A stretch of DNA of 27,125 nt from IMG/VR virus record IMGVR_UViG_3300021438_000061, positions 1 through 27,125 of that record; one strand, 5' to 3'. Position numbers and translations under genes: made by a program. Under the pieces are notes generated by a model. The model had not been told where the DNA came from, did not search any database, and saw nothing but the letters and a program-made list of their open reading frames with translations. Of the stretch, positions 1 through 9,130 are shown piece by piece. Positions within the stretch are counted from its first letter, which is position 1. Every line of letters begins with the position of its first letter. Source of the DNA: a virus.

Positions 1-111
1 ATAGTAGATAAAACCACCAGTTTTTACGTTAGTGATTCACAAAGCATAGTTGTTACCAGTGGTGTTTCAAATGCACTAGAATTAGTGGCTACTTACGAGT
101 CTATTACTTAA
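1..111 (+). CDS. C-terminal end of an unidentified protein (partial)
   Basis: An open frame enters from the left edge and stops with TAA at 109-111, giving 36 residues ending in ELVATYESIT. It is followed 12 bases later by the first glycine-rich fibre gene, with the Shine-Dalgarno-like AGGGGG between them, so it is probably part of the same late transcription unit. The residues are polar and beta-prone (many Thr, Ser, Val), as in a structural or baseplate/fibre protein. Too little is present to name a family; the structural role is inferred from position only. Confidence 0.6.
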   Translation: MVDKTTSFYVSDSQSIVVTSGVSNALELVATYESIT

Positions 112-123
112 TAGGGGGCTTTT

Positions 124-960
124 ATGTCCATTAAGTATAGTGGCAGTTATTTATCTAATGGTCAAGTAACTGGTTTAAATGGCCCTGTTACCACAGTAGA
201 ATACCTAGTAGTTGCTGGTGGTGGTTCTGGATCAGCCGCAGTTGGCCCCTCCTATCCCGGCCCCGGAGGCGGCGCAGGCGGTTTGTTGCAAGGTTCTGGT
301 TATCCCATAGTTGCTGGAACAGCGATTACTGTTACTGTTGGTGCTGGTGGAACCGGAGGAATATACCCAAATCCTGGTTCAAGTGGAGGAAATTCAGTGT
401 TTGGTAACATCACTTCAGTTGGAGGAGGTGCTGCTAGCGGAGGCGTTGGTGGATCGGGTGGTGGTAATGGTTCTGGTAGTACACCAGGGCAAGGAAATAA
501 CGGGGCTTCATCCGGTTATAATAATGCAGGTGGAGGCGGAGCAGGTTCAGCAGCACCAAGTATTAGCAATGCTAGTGGTATTGCGCTTGGCGGGGCAGGA
601 TTGGTTTCAAATATTACCGGTTTGGCTGTTCAATATGCTGGTGGCGGTGGCGGTGGTTGTGCGGCGGCGTATTCATCGGCTCCTGCTGTAGCCCTTGGAG
701 CGGCTGGTGGGGGCAATGGTGGTTTAGCTACAAGTTCGTTGCCAACAACAGGTTTGGCTAATACGGGTGGTGGCGGTGGCGGTGGCAGTGCTAATGGGTC
801 TGTTGGACAAAACGGAGCATCAGGCGGCTCGGGCATCGTAGTCATCCGCTACCCAAGTTATCTAGCCCCAGCCGTATCAACCACTGGAAGCCCACAAACT
901 TATGTAGCAGGAAACTGGCGCGTTTATGTGTTTACAGCCAGTGGCACAATAACTTTTTAA
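124..960 (+). CDS. Glycine-rich tail fibre/adhesin-like protein (copy 1)
   Basis: This 278-residue protein consists almost wholly of one glycine-rich module. It opens with VEYLVVAGGG near residue 26, continues through Gly-Gly-X and poly-Gly runs separated by short beta-like strands (AITVTVGAGG, AVQYAGGGGGG), and closes with GIVVIRYP near residue 240. The last residues are SGTITF, a C-terminal signature shared with the next two fibre genes. Such domains are widespread in phage tail proteins; glycine-rich loops packed as polyglycine-II helices are known from the S16/T2 gp38 adhesins. A receptor-binding role at the tail tip is inferred from this resemblance. AGGGGG lies 7 bases before the ATG. 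No signal peptide or enzyme motif is visible. Confidence 0.8.
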   Translation: MSIKYSGSYLSNGQVTGLNGPVTTVEYLVVAGGGSGSAAVGPSYPGPGGGAGGLLQGSGYPIVAGTAITVTVGAGGTGGIYPNPGSSGGNSVFGNITSVGGGAASGGVGGSGGGNGSGSTPGQGNNGASSGYNNAGGGGAGSAAPSISNASGIALGGAGLVSNITGLAVQYAGGGGGGCAAAYSSAPAVALGAAGGGNGGLATSSLPTTGLANTGGGGGGGSANGSVGQNGASGGSGIVVIRYPSYLAPAVSTTGSPQTYVAGNWRVYVFTASGTITF

Positions 961-969
961 GGTGAATAA

Positions 970-3123
970 ATGGCTCGAGGAATTTTTACCTTAAAGCAAC
1001 AATTGCAAGGTATTAGAGAAAAATCTTGGACAACGCCCTCTGCCTATTCTGGATTGTTTAATGGTGCCAGCCAAACTTTAACTATTACAACTGGAACAAC
1101 TACTACCATTCCCAGTGGAAATGATTTGTATACTATTGAGGCTTGGGTTAACCCAACTTATCTTGCAAATCAATATCATCCAATTATTGGTTGGGGAACT
1201 TTTGGCACAACAAAAGCAGTTAATGCTGTAAAGATTGAATATATATCATCAACCGAAACTAGAATTACTAACTATTGGTGGGGCAGTGATTTAAGCAGTA
1301 GTAATTGTTTTAGTTTGGGATTGATGGTAGGCAATTGGACTCATGTTGCCTGCACTTTTGATGGAACAACCAGAAGAATATTTTGTAATGGTAATTTAGT
1401 TGCTAGTGATACACCAACTGGACATAATGTAACAAATGTTAATCCTGTAATAATTGGTGGAGATAATACAGCTTATTTTACAGGATATATATCTAATATG
1501 AGGGTTGTAAAAGGTGTAGCAGTTTATACTGCAAATTTTACACCTCCAACAGGCCCATTAACCGCAATTAACGGAACCTCAATTCTTACGCTACAAAACT
1601 CTACTTTTATTGATAATAGCAGCAATGCTTTTGCATTTACAAACAACAATACTGTAACCACAGCAATTGTTACACCATTTAGAGCACTTCAAACCCCAGC
1701 AGTAGACTACCTTGTTGTTGCCGGTGGTGGAGGTGGTGGATCCGAGGCAGGAGGCGGAGCGGGAGGCTTACTTCAAGGATCTGTTCCTGTTGCCACAGGA
1801 TCTGCAATAACGGTAACAGTTGGTAGTGGTGGTGCGGCCGCTACAAATGGTCAAAATTCTGTTTTTGGAAGTATAGCCGCGACTGGTGGCGGTGGTGCGG
1901 TTGATGCTAGTGCAACAGGAGCCAATAGTGGTGGTTCTGGTGCAGGAGGAGGTAGTGTATCATCTACTAAAGGTCAAGGTACTTTTGGACAAGGCAATGC
2001 CGGTGGTGCTGGCGCTAATATCAATTCTGCCGGAGGCGGAGGTGGTGCCGGAACTGCGGGATTACCTGCAATTTCTGGAGTCGGTGGTAACGGTGGCGCC
2101 GGCATATCTTCTGCTATTAGTGGAACACTTACGGCATATGCAGGCGGAGGTGGGGGATCTGGTTATACAGGCACACAAGGAATCGGTGGTGTGGGCGGCG
2201 GTGCTGCCGGGGTTTACCTTGCAACAGCAAACACCGGAACACCAAATACTGGCGGAGGGGGTGGTGGCAGATGGGGAAGTCCCGGCGGAGCAGGCGGCTC
2301 CGGTATTGTCATCGTGTCATACCCTGACATATACGCTGCCGCAGCCGCAACCACTGGTAGTCCTGTGGTCAGCACCAGCGGGTCGGGAAGTATTGGATTT
2401 GGATTAAGCGGTAAAAACGATTCCACCCAAGAAAACTCATATTTGAATATAACAGGAGTTCCAAACCTAACTGGAGATTTTACTGTTGAGTTTTGGTACT
2501 ATTTAACAGGAACTACTGGTTATCAAGCGTTGATTAGTAATTATACAACGTCAACCACTACTACTTGTTTGTATATTACAACTGGAAACAATTCATCCGG
2601 AATAAGTTGCGGTATTGGCAACGGTTCTACTGAAGTCAATCTATTTAATGCATCATCTTTAGTGAGGAATACTTGGTATCACGTTGCAATATCTAGATCA
2701 GGCAGCACTGTTAGAGGGTATGTAAATGGAACGCTTAATGGAACAGCAACAAGTTCTGCGTCAATAACTGGAAGTCCTTATGCTCTTGGGTCTTACCCCG
2801 GAAATTATGCCGGTATTTATCCTCTTCAAGGTTATATTTCTAACGTAAGAATTGTTAATGGAACCGCGCTTTACACAAGTAATTTTACTCCGTCCACAAT
2901 ACCTTTAACCCCAATTTCCGGTACGGTGTTGTTAATAAATACAGTTTCTGGGGCGCCATTTATTGATGGGTCCTCAAATAATTCAAGTGTTATTAGATCT
3001 TCCGGAACAGGCGGGGCTGGGCTTTCTTTACCTGCCTGGAACCAAGCCAGCCCATTTGCAACAGGTTTGGGATATAAGAACCGTGTGTACACTTATAATA
3101 GCAGTGGCACAATAACCTTCTAA
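970..3123 (+). CDS. Tail fibre protein: LamG-like, glycine-rich, LamG-like
   Basis: This 717-residue protein has three parts. A concanavalin/LamG-like jelly-roll covers about residues 30-220, with the hallmark NWTHVACTFDGTTRRIFCNG. A glycine-rich module follows at about 244-455, starting VDYLVVAGGG and ending SGIVIVSYP. A second LamG-like domain covers about 475-690, with NTWYHVAISRSGSTVRGYVN and YISNVRIVNGTALYTSNFTP. The two LamG domains share the YISNxRxVxGxAxYTxNFTP motif, so one probably arose by duplication. LamG-like folds commonly bind carbohydrate, so glycan binding on the host surface is inferred. The protein ends SSGTITF like its neighbours. The gene starts 10 bases after the previous stop, behind GGTGA, and belongs to the same co-directional run. 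Confidence 0.82.
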   Translation: MARGIFTLKQQLQGIREKSWTTPSAYSGLFNGASQTLTITTGTTTTIPSGNDLYTIEAWVNPTYLANQYHPIIGWGTFGTTKAVNAVKIEYISSTETRITNYWWGSDLSSSNCFSLGLMVGNWTHVACTFDGTTRRIFCNGNLVASDTPTGHNVTNVNPVIIGGDNTAYFTGYISNMRVVKGVAVYTANFTPPTGPLTAINGTSILTLQNSTFIDNSSNAFAFTNNNTVTTAIVTPFRALQTPAVDYLVVAGGGGGGSEAGGGAGGLLQGSVPVATGSAITVTVGSGGAAATNGQNSVFGSIAATGGGGAVDASATGANSGGSGAGGGSVSSTKGQGTFGQGNAGGAGANINSAGGGGGAGTAGLPAISGVGGNGGAGISSAISGTLTAYAGGGGGSGYTGTQGIGGVGGGAAGVYLATANTGTPNTGGGGGGRWGSPGGAGGSGIVIVSYPDIYAAAAATTGSPVVSTSGSGSIGFGLSGKNDSTQENSYLNITGVPNLTGDFTVEFWYYLTGTTGYQALISNYTTSTTTTCLYITTGNNSSGISCGIGNGSTEVNLFNASSLVRNTWYHVAISRSGSTVRGYVNGTLNGTATSSASITGSPYALGSYPGNYAGIYPLQGYISNVRIVNGTALYTSNFTPSTIPLTPISGTVLLINTVSGAPFIDGSSNNSSVIRSSGTGGAGLSLPAWNQASPFATGLGYKNRVYTYNSSGTITF

Positions 3124-3133
3124 GGATTTTAAG

Positions 3134-4057
3134 ATGAGTCAATATTTAGGAGGTTTTTTAAGCACAAACTTTAATCCTATGCGGGATCAAAAAACTAGTA
3201 GTGTAGAATACTTAGTAGTTGCTGGTGGTGGTTCAACCTCAGGCATTAACAATAATAATAACGGTAATGGCGGTGGAGGCGGCGGAGGTGTTTTAGCCGC
3301 AAATAATTATATTATTGTGCCAGGAACTACTATTACTGTTACTGTAGGTGCTGGTGGTGCGGCTGGAGCAACAAATACTAATGGAAATAATGGATCTATT
3401 TCTGTATTTGGTTCTATAATCGCAACAGGTGGTGGATACGGCGGCGCTACTGCTGCAAGTTATGCTGGTAGCGGTGGCGGTTCAGGAGGTGGTGGAACTG
3501 GCGGCAATCCTCCCGGTGCTGGGGTGTCCGGCCAAGGTTATTCTGGTGGAAGTTCTTATCAAAACGGTTCAGGCGGCGGTGGAGGTGGCGGAGCAGGATC
3601 AGCGGGTGCTTCTTATCGTTCCTCAACATTATTTGATTTAGGTGGAGTTGGCGGCACAGGAATTTGTTCAACTATTACAGGTTCACCACAATTTTATGCT
3701 GGTGGAGGTGCTGGTGGAAACACCTCTTATGCTTATACAAGTGAATTTAGTGCTAACTATATTTCATTAGGCGGTGCTGGTGGTGGAGGTAATAGTGGAA
3801 GTGCGGCTGTTAGCGCTGTTGCTGTTTATTATGCTCAACCAGGTAAAGCTAACACTGGTGGTGGTGCAGGTGCTCCTGGTGGATCAAATAATGTTTCATA
3901 TACAAATCCTGGTGCAAATGGCGGCAGTGGCATAGTTATAATTCGTTATCCACAAAATTTAGCACCTCCAGTTAGCACTACAGGTAATCCACAAATTCGT
4001 TATATTGGTGGTTATCAGATTTATATCTGGACTAGTTCCGGTTCTATAACCTTTTAA
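3134..4057 (+). CDS. Glycine-rich tail fibre/adhesin-like protein (copy 2)
   Basis: This 307-residue protein has the same layout as the protein at 124-960. A short N-terminal anchor leads into VEYLVVAGGG (about residue 24). Long Gly-Gly-X repeats with Asn and Tyr insertions follow, then GSGIVIIRYP near residue 270, and the protein ends WTSSGSITF. The glycine-rich middle is longer than in copy 1 and has different insertions, as expected for surface loops that diversify. The start follows an AAGGAT Shine-Dalgarno sequence 11 bases after the preceding stop. The function is inferred to be host-surface recognition, as for the other members of this local family; no catalytic motif is present. Confidence 0.78.
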   Translation: MSQYLGGFLSTNFNPMRDQKTSSVEYLVVAGGGSTSGINNNNNGNGGGGGGGVLAANNYIIVPGTTITVTVGAGGAAGATNTNGNNGSISVFGSIIATGGGYGGATAASYAGSGGGSGGGGTGGNPPGAGVSGQGYSGGSSYQNGSGGGGGGGAGSAGASYRSSTLFDLGGVGGTGICSTITGSPQFYAGGGAGGNTSYAYTSEFSANYISLGGAGGGGNSGSAAVSAVAVYYAQPGKANTGGGAGAPGGSNNVSYTNPGANGGSGIVIIRYPQNLAPPVSTTGNPQIRYIGGYQIYIWTSSGSITF

Positions 4058-4070
4058 TAGGAAATTTAAA

Positions 4071-4433
4071 ATGGCACATTTTGCAAAAGTTGAAAGTGGC
4101 GTGGTAACTCAAGTCATTGTAATTGATCAAGAAACACTTAATACAGGTAATTGGGGTGATCCACAAACGTGGATTCAAACCAGTTATAATACTCAAGGCG
4201 GTAAGCATATTCAGGGCGGTACACCATTACGTAAAAATTACGCAGGTATTGGTTATAGTTATGATGCACAACGTGATGCATTTATTCCGCCAAAACCCCA
4301 TGCAAGTTGGACTTTAGATGAAGAAACTTGCCTTTGGCAAGCACCTCAACCACAGCCCACAGATGGTAAAATGTATCAGTGGGACGAGCCTAGTACTAGC
4401 TGGCAAGAAGTCGTAATACCTACACAGGAGTAA
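4071..4433 (+). CDS. Conserved small phage protein, unknown function
   Basis: This 120-residue soluble protein begins MAHFAKVESGVVTQVIVID and contains an aromatic-rich middle (TWIQTSYNTQGG, RKNYAGIGYSYD) and a Trp-rich C-terminal half (HASWTLDEETCLWQAP, MYQWDEPSTSWQEV). Proteins with this opening and the ASWxLDE..C.W pattern are common near fibre and structural genes of marine T4-like phages, recalled here from general familiarity rather than a search. It has no transmembrane segment or signal peptide. It lies between two glycine-rich fibre genes with 13-base and 3-base spacers, so a role in fibre structure or assembly is plausible but unproven. Confidence 0.65.
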   Translation: MAHFAKVESGVVTQVIVIDQETLNTGNWGDPQTWIQTSYNTQGGKHIQGGTPLRKNYAGIGYSYDAQRDAFIPPKPHASWTLDEETCLWQAPQPQPTDGKMYQWDEPSTSWQEVVIPTQE

Positions 4434-4436
4434 TCC

Positions 4437-7400
4437 ATGCCTCGATACAGTGGAATCTGGACCCTAAGCCAGGTAAATCAGGCAATTAAGAATTTGGACT
4501 GGGAGGGTACCCCACCCACTGTAATAGAATACTTAGTAGTTGCTGGTGGTGGCGGTGCTGGTTCAAGATATGGCGGTGGTGGAGGTGCTGGTGGATTGCT
4601 TCAAGGCATTGCTGGAATTGCGCCAGGAGTTTCCTATAATGTAACTGTTGGTGCTGGCGGTATTGCAAGTACAGTAACCGGTACGGCTAGTAATGGTTCT
4701 GATGGAAACAACTCCGTTTTTGATGCTACTAGTTCAGGAGCATATACAGGCCGTATTGTTGCCGTTGGTGGCGGCAGAGGATGTGGAGCACAAGATGTAA
4801 ACTTTAGCGGTGGTTCTGGTGGTGGTGCCTCTTATCGTGGCCCAGCAAGTTCTGGCACTTCTGGCCAAGGAAATGGTGGTGGTGCAGCTGGCGTTGGTGG
4901 TGATGCATTTTTTGGCGGTGGTGGTGGTGGAGCTGGAACTATTGGTTTTAATGCTACTAGTACCCTTCCAGGAAATGGTGGTGCTGGTATTGCAAGCGAT
5001 ATTACCGGCACTAAAGTTACCTATGCCGGAGGTGGCGGAGGCGGTTCTGTTAACACTGCAGTTGTTGGAACAGGTGGGGCCGGTGGCGGTGGATTAGGTG
5101 CTGGAACTAGTGCTGGATATGCAGGCACGCCAAATTCTGGTGGTGGAGGGGGTGGTGGAAGTAGTACTTTTGGTGGATATAACGGTGGTGCTGGCATCGT
5201 AGTCATTCGTTACCCAGGCAATACGCAGTACTTTACCGGCGGCACCCTAAACTACAGCAACGGATATATTGTACACACTTTTTATAGTTCGGGTACATTA
5301 GCGCCAGTTGCTCCCAGATTATTTGCTTCGCCGGACTACCAGATTAGCAGATCACTAAGATTTAACAGTGCTAATAGTACATATCTAAGTCGCACTCCTA
5401 GTGCGGCTAGTAATCAGCAAACTTGGACACTTAGTTGTTGGATTAAACGTAGTGCTATTGGCACTGCAAGTAATGGTATTTTTTATCAACAAACTGCAAA
5501 CTCCGATACAGGTTATTTTGATATTTTATTTACCTCATCAGACACTTTAGTTCTTGAAGGATACACAACCATATGGCGAAATACAACTCAAGTATTTCGT
5601 GATCCAAATGCATGGTATCATATTGTTGTTGCTGTAGATACAAACCAAGTAACAGCAAATAATCGTATTCGATTATACGTAAATGGAGTTGAAGTAACTT
5701 CATTTAGTGCAACTGCCAATCCAACTCAAAGTTCAACTACTGGAGTAAATGGAACTGGTGCAGCTGGTCTTGGTAGAAATAATACTGCATATCTTAATGG
5801 CTACATGACCGAAGTCAATTTCATTGACGGTCAACAACTAACACCAGCCTCATTTGGTTATGTGGAACCTACAACCGGGGTGTGGACACCCTTACAGTAT
5901 GTGGGTACTTACGGCACCAACGGATTCTACTTAAACTTTGCAGATAACAGCGCTCTAACTGCCGCTACCTTAGGCAAAGACCTATCAGGCAATAGTAATA
6001 ATTGGACGCCAAATAATTTTAGTATTACTGCTGGTGCTACAAATAGTAGTATGGTAGACACACCAACTAACTACGGTGTGGATACAGGTGTGGGTGGCGA
6101 AGTACGGGGTAATTACTGTACTCTAGATCCATTAAATACTTATACTACTAATATTACATTAGCAAATGGCAATTTGAACTTTACACAAAGCGCATCAAAT
6201 GGTTTAACAATTGCTACAATTGGAGTAAACAGCGGTAAGTGGTACTGGGAATATCAACTTGGTGCAACAAATTATTGTGTTATTGGTATGTACCAATCAG
6301 GCTCATTAAGCATGACCTATCTTGGCCAAACTGGTGTTACTCTTTCAGTTACAAACGGTACTTCATTAAATCAATCCGGAGTAAGCGCACCAACTGGTAC
6401 AATGCCTGCATTTACATCATCTGATGTAGTTGGATATGCTTTAAATATGGATACGGGAACATTAACAGTTTATTTGAATAATGTTGCCAGACTTGTTTAC
6501 ACAGGATTAACTGGAACTTGGTTTCCAGCACAAGGTGCAAATGCTGCTGCATCTGGTATATTTAACTTTGGCCAACGCCCATTTGCTTACACTGCACCTA
6601 CCGGATTCAAAGCACTGTGCACACAAAATTTGCCAGCACCAGCTATATTACCACAAAAAGCATTTGCAGTAAATACATTTGCTTCCAGTTATTCTAATAG
6701 AGTTATTGGTACTGGCATTCAATCAGACTTTGTATGGGCAAAGCGCAGAGATGCTGCCAATGGTAATATACTATTGGATGCTGTTCGTGGTGCTGGTCAA
6801 ACTCTTCGTAGCGATACTAATGCAGTAGAAAGTAATGATGGTGCTTATTATGTTCAAAACTTTAATTCGGATAGTTATAGCATAGGCAGCAGTGATAATG
6901 CGCTAAATGGTGGGGCTGGTGCTACTTATGTAAGCTGGACTTGGAATGCTGGCGGTATAACTGCCACAAACACTGCCGGAACTGTTAGTGCTCAAGTTCG
7001 TGCTAATCCTCAAACAGGATTTAGTATTATAAGCTATACTTGTCCTGCAGCAAATGGTGCTTACTCAGTAGGCCATGGTTTAGGTACTACACCTTCTATG
7101 TTTATTATTAAATCAAGAAATGGTGGATACGATTGGTTTACATGGCATACAGTTTTAGGTACCTCACTAACTTCATATTTAAGACTAAATGGTAATTATG
7201 GTTTAGCAGATGCAGCAGGCATGTGGGGAACCGCTGGTAGAGACAGTACTGTTCTTGGTTTAGCAAACGGTGTTTCTACTATAGCTAATAATACACAAAT
7301 TATCTATTGCTGGGCAGAAGTGCCAGGATATAGTAAATTTGGTAGTTATATAGGTAATGGTTTAGCAGATGGTCCATTTATCTATTGTGGATTTAGACCG

Positions 7401-7673
7401 CGTTGGATTATGATTAAACTGTCTACTGCATCTACGAGTGAAAATTGGCAAATTATTGATACTAGCAGAGATACCTATAATGTTGCTGGATTAGAATTAT
7501 ATGCTAATTTATCAAATGCTGAATCAACTGGTAGCGGAAATTTAACCAGAGTAGATTTAACAAGTACTGGTTTTAAAATCAGAACAACAAATTCTGGTTG
7601 GAATACTAGCGGTAATACTTATGCCTATGCAGCCTTTGCTGAATCACCCCTAAAATACGCTCGCGCTAGATAA
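4437..7673 (+). CDS. Large multidomain tail fibre/adhesin (Gly-rich, LamG-like, SPRY-like)
   Basis: This is the largest protein here, 1078 residues. Domains in order: a glycine-rich module at about 29-260 (IEYLVVAGGG to GIVVIRYP); a LamG-like jelly-roll at about 300-475 (NAWYHIVVAVDTNQ, then RIRLYVNGVEV); a linker with LGKDLSGNSNNWTPNNFS; a SPRY-like domain at about 565-730 (GKWYWEYQLG, VVGYALNMDTGTLTVYLNN, FGQRPFAYTAPTGFKAL); and a C-terminal region at about 760-1078 rich in aromatic beta strands (DFVWAKRR, TYVSWTWNAGG, YCWAEVPGYSKFGSYIGNG). LamG and SPRY folds are binding modules, so this looks like a composite receptor-binding fibre. The start follows CAGGAG by 6 bases. The three shorter neighbours share only the glycine-rich part. 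Confidence 0.82.
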   Translation: MPRYSGIWTLSQVNQAIKNLDWEGTPPTVIEYLVVAGGGGAGSRYGGGGGAGGLLQGIAGIAPGVSYNVTVGAGGIASTVTGTASNGSDGNNSVFDATSSGAYTGRIVAVGGGRGCGAQDVNFSGGSGGGASYRGPASSGTSGQGNGGGAAGVGGDAFFGGGGGGAGTIGFNATSTLPGNGGAGIASDITGTKVTYAGGGGGGSVNTAVVGTGGAGGGGLGAGTSAGYAGTPNSGGGGGGGSSTFGGYNGGAGIVVIRYPGNTQYFTGGTLNYSNGYIVHTFYSSGTLAPVAPRLFASPDYQISRSLRFNSANSTYLSRTPSAASNQQTWTLSCWIKRSAIGTASNGIFYQQTANSDTGYFDILFTSSDTLVLEGYTTIWRNTTQVFRDPNAWYHIVVAVDTNQVTANNRIRLYVNGVEVTSFSATANPTQSSTTGVNGTGAAGLGRNNTAYLNGYMTEVNFIDGQQLTPASFGYVEPTTGVWTPLQYVGTYGTNGFYLNFADNSALTAATLGKDLSGNSNNWTPNNFSITAGATNSSMVDTPTNYGVDTGVGGEVRGNYCTLDPLNTYTTNITLANGNLNFTQSASNGLTIATIGVNSGKWYWEYQLGATNYCVIGMYQSGSLSMTYLGQTGVTLSVTNGTSLNQSGVSAPTGTMPAFTSSDVVGYALNMDTGTLTVYLNNVARLVYTGLTGTWFPAQGANAAASGIFNFGQRPFAYTAPTGFKALCTQNLPAPAILPQKAFAVNTFASSYSNRVIGTGIQSDFVWAKRRDAANGNILLDAVRGAGQTLRSDTNAVESNDGAYYVQNFNSDSYSIGSSDNALNGGAGATYVSWTWNAGGITATNTAGTVSAQVRANPQTGFSIISYTCPAANGAYSVGHGLGTTPSMFIIKSRNGGYDWFTWHTVLGTSLTSYLRLNGNYGLADAAGMWGTAGRDSTVLGLANGVSTIANNTQIIYCWAEVPGYSKFGSYIGNGLADGPFIYCGFRPRWIMIKLSTASTSENWQIIDTSRDTYNVAGLELYANLSNAESTGSGNLTRVDLTSTGFKIRTTNSGWNTSGNTYAYAAFAESPLKYARAR

Positions 7674-7682
7674 GGAGCACGC

Positions 7683-9128
7683 ATGAATTTTCCCATAAAT
7701 CCTACCCTAAATCAAACCTATACTTATGGCGGCAAAACGTGGAAGTGGGACGGCACAGCCTGGAACTTACAGGCTGCAGGGGTTGCACAGGCTACTGTGG
7801 CTTTTACAGGCAGTTTTACTGACCTAATTAATAAACCTACAACACTTAGTGGATACGGTATAACCGACGGTTATACCATTCCCACACAAACTGGCAATAC
7901 CGGAAAGTATTTAACTACCAATGGTACTGTAACTAGTTGGGCTACAATAGATGCGCTACCTAGTCAAACTGGTAATACTGGCAAATATTTAACTACCAAT
8001 GGTACTGTGGCTAGTTGGGCTACAATTACTGGTGGAGGTAGTCCTGGTGGCAGTACTACTCAAATTCAGTATAATAATGCTGGAGCTTTTGCTGGTAGTT
8101 CTAATTTTGTATGGGATAATACCAATAATATATTAGGTATTGGAGCTACTAGTGGTGCCTCAAGATTAACAATTAGCAATGGTACTGATTCAGCAACTCC
8201 AATAGTTTATATTGCTGGATATGGCGGTAATATGGCTCAAAATAATACAGCCGTATTAAAAATTTCTGCTAATATGAATACCACTAATGTGGCATCATTA
8301 TTATGGTTAGAACACAATAATCCTGCTGGATCAACTAGTTCAGATTATGCGTTTCGCATGACTGGTAACTTATACGGTGCGGCCCGTGAAATCTTTCATA
8401 TTAGGTCAGATACAGGAGCAACTTATATTAATCCTAGGAATGATATTGCGTTGATGTATTTTCAACAATCTAATACCACTCAAGGTACTATTTCTGTTTC
8501 GGGTACTACTGTATCGTATAATTCTTTTGCTGGGTCACATTGGAGCCAATGGCTTGAAGGTCGTGGACATACTCCTACTATTTTGCCTGGAACAGTGCTG
8601 TCAACTATTGACGAGATGTGCGTTTGGAAATCTAAAACTTGGGTTGATTATAGCGATGGACGGGATGATCAAATTATTGAAACTACAGAGATTGGCAGCT
8701 CAACAGAAAGTTTAAGTACTAAAGGTGGAATTGAAAGATCAGAATTCTATATTGGTGATGCCGCTGTTGGCACTACCATTATTGAAAATGGTGTGTCAAA
8801 AATAATTACTGATGATGGAAACGAACGACTACCAAAAGTAAAAATATCTGATGTAGTTGGTGATCGGCGTGTTTATGGAGTATTTATGGACTATGATGAA
8901 GCCCAAGATATTCATGTAACAGCAGTTGGCGCGTATTTTGTAAGAATTGCGTCTGGAGTAACTGTAACCGCCGGCGACTTACTAGAATCTAATGGTGATG
9001 GTTGTGCTCGTGTTCAAAGTGATGATTTAATAAAATCTTCTACTATTGGAAAAGTAACAACTAATATTAAAATTGCTGAATACGACGACGGATCGTACAC
9101 AGTGCCTTGTGTTTTATTTTGTGGATAA
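7683..9128 (+). CDS. Tail fibre protein with peptidase-G2/chaperone-like C-terminal domain
   Basis: This 481-residue protein starts MNFPINPTLNQTYTYGGKTW followed by KWDGTAWNLQ, a common fibre N-terminal module. It then has FTDLINKPTTLSGYGITDGY and two copies of a QTGNTGKYLTTNGT..SWATI repeat (residues 68-115). A beta-rich middle follows. The C-terminal 200 residues run from FAGSHWSQWLEG through PGTVLSTIDEMCVW, YGVFMDYDE, DLLESNGDGCARVQ and SSTIGKVT to VPCVLFCG. That C-terminal pattern resembles the autoproteolytic intramolecular chaperone domains (peptidase G2/IMC type) that help fibres trimerise and are then cut off. The resemblance is recalled, and no cleavage site is proven. A strong AAGGAG overlaps the preceding stop region. 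Confidence 0.75.
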   Translation: MNFPINPTLNQTYTYGGKTWKWDGTAWNLQAAGVAQATVAFTGSFTDLINKPTTLSGYGITDGYTIPTQTGNTGKYLTTNGTVTSWATIDALPSQTGNTGKYLTTNGTVASWATITGGGSPGGSTTQIQYNNAGAFAGSSNFVWDNTNNILGIGATSGASRLTISNGTDSATPIVYIAGYGGNMAQNNTAVLKISANMNTTNVASLLWLEHNNPAGSTSSDYAFRMTGNLYGAAREIFHIRSDTGATYINPRNDIALMYFQQSNTTQGTISVSGTTVSYNSFAGSHWSQWLEGRGHTPTILPGTVLSTIDEMCVWKSKTWVDYSDGRDDQIIETTEIGSSTESLSTKGGIERSEFYIGDAAVGTTIIENGVSKIITDDGNERLPKVKISDVVGDRRVYGVFMDYDEAQDIHVTAVGAYFVRIASGVTVTAGDLLESNGDGCARVQSDDLIKSSTIGKVTTNIKIAEYDDGSYTVPCVLFCG

Positions 9129-9130
9129 TT

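Noticed and set aside
311-691. Additional frames over the glycine-rich modules (also near 1886-2407, 3429-3671, 4810-5097, 5021-5206)
   Set aside because: Gly codons (GGN) rarely give stops in other frames, so long spurious frames are expected. The Gly-rich frame carries the conserved motifs and ribosome sites.
124-7673. Diversity-generating retroelement acting on the adhesins
   Set aside because: No reverse transcriptase gene and no template/variable repeat pair with adenine-specific changes is visible in the window.
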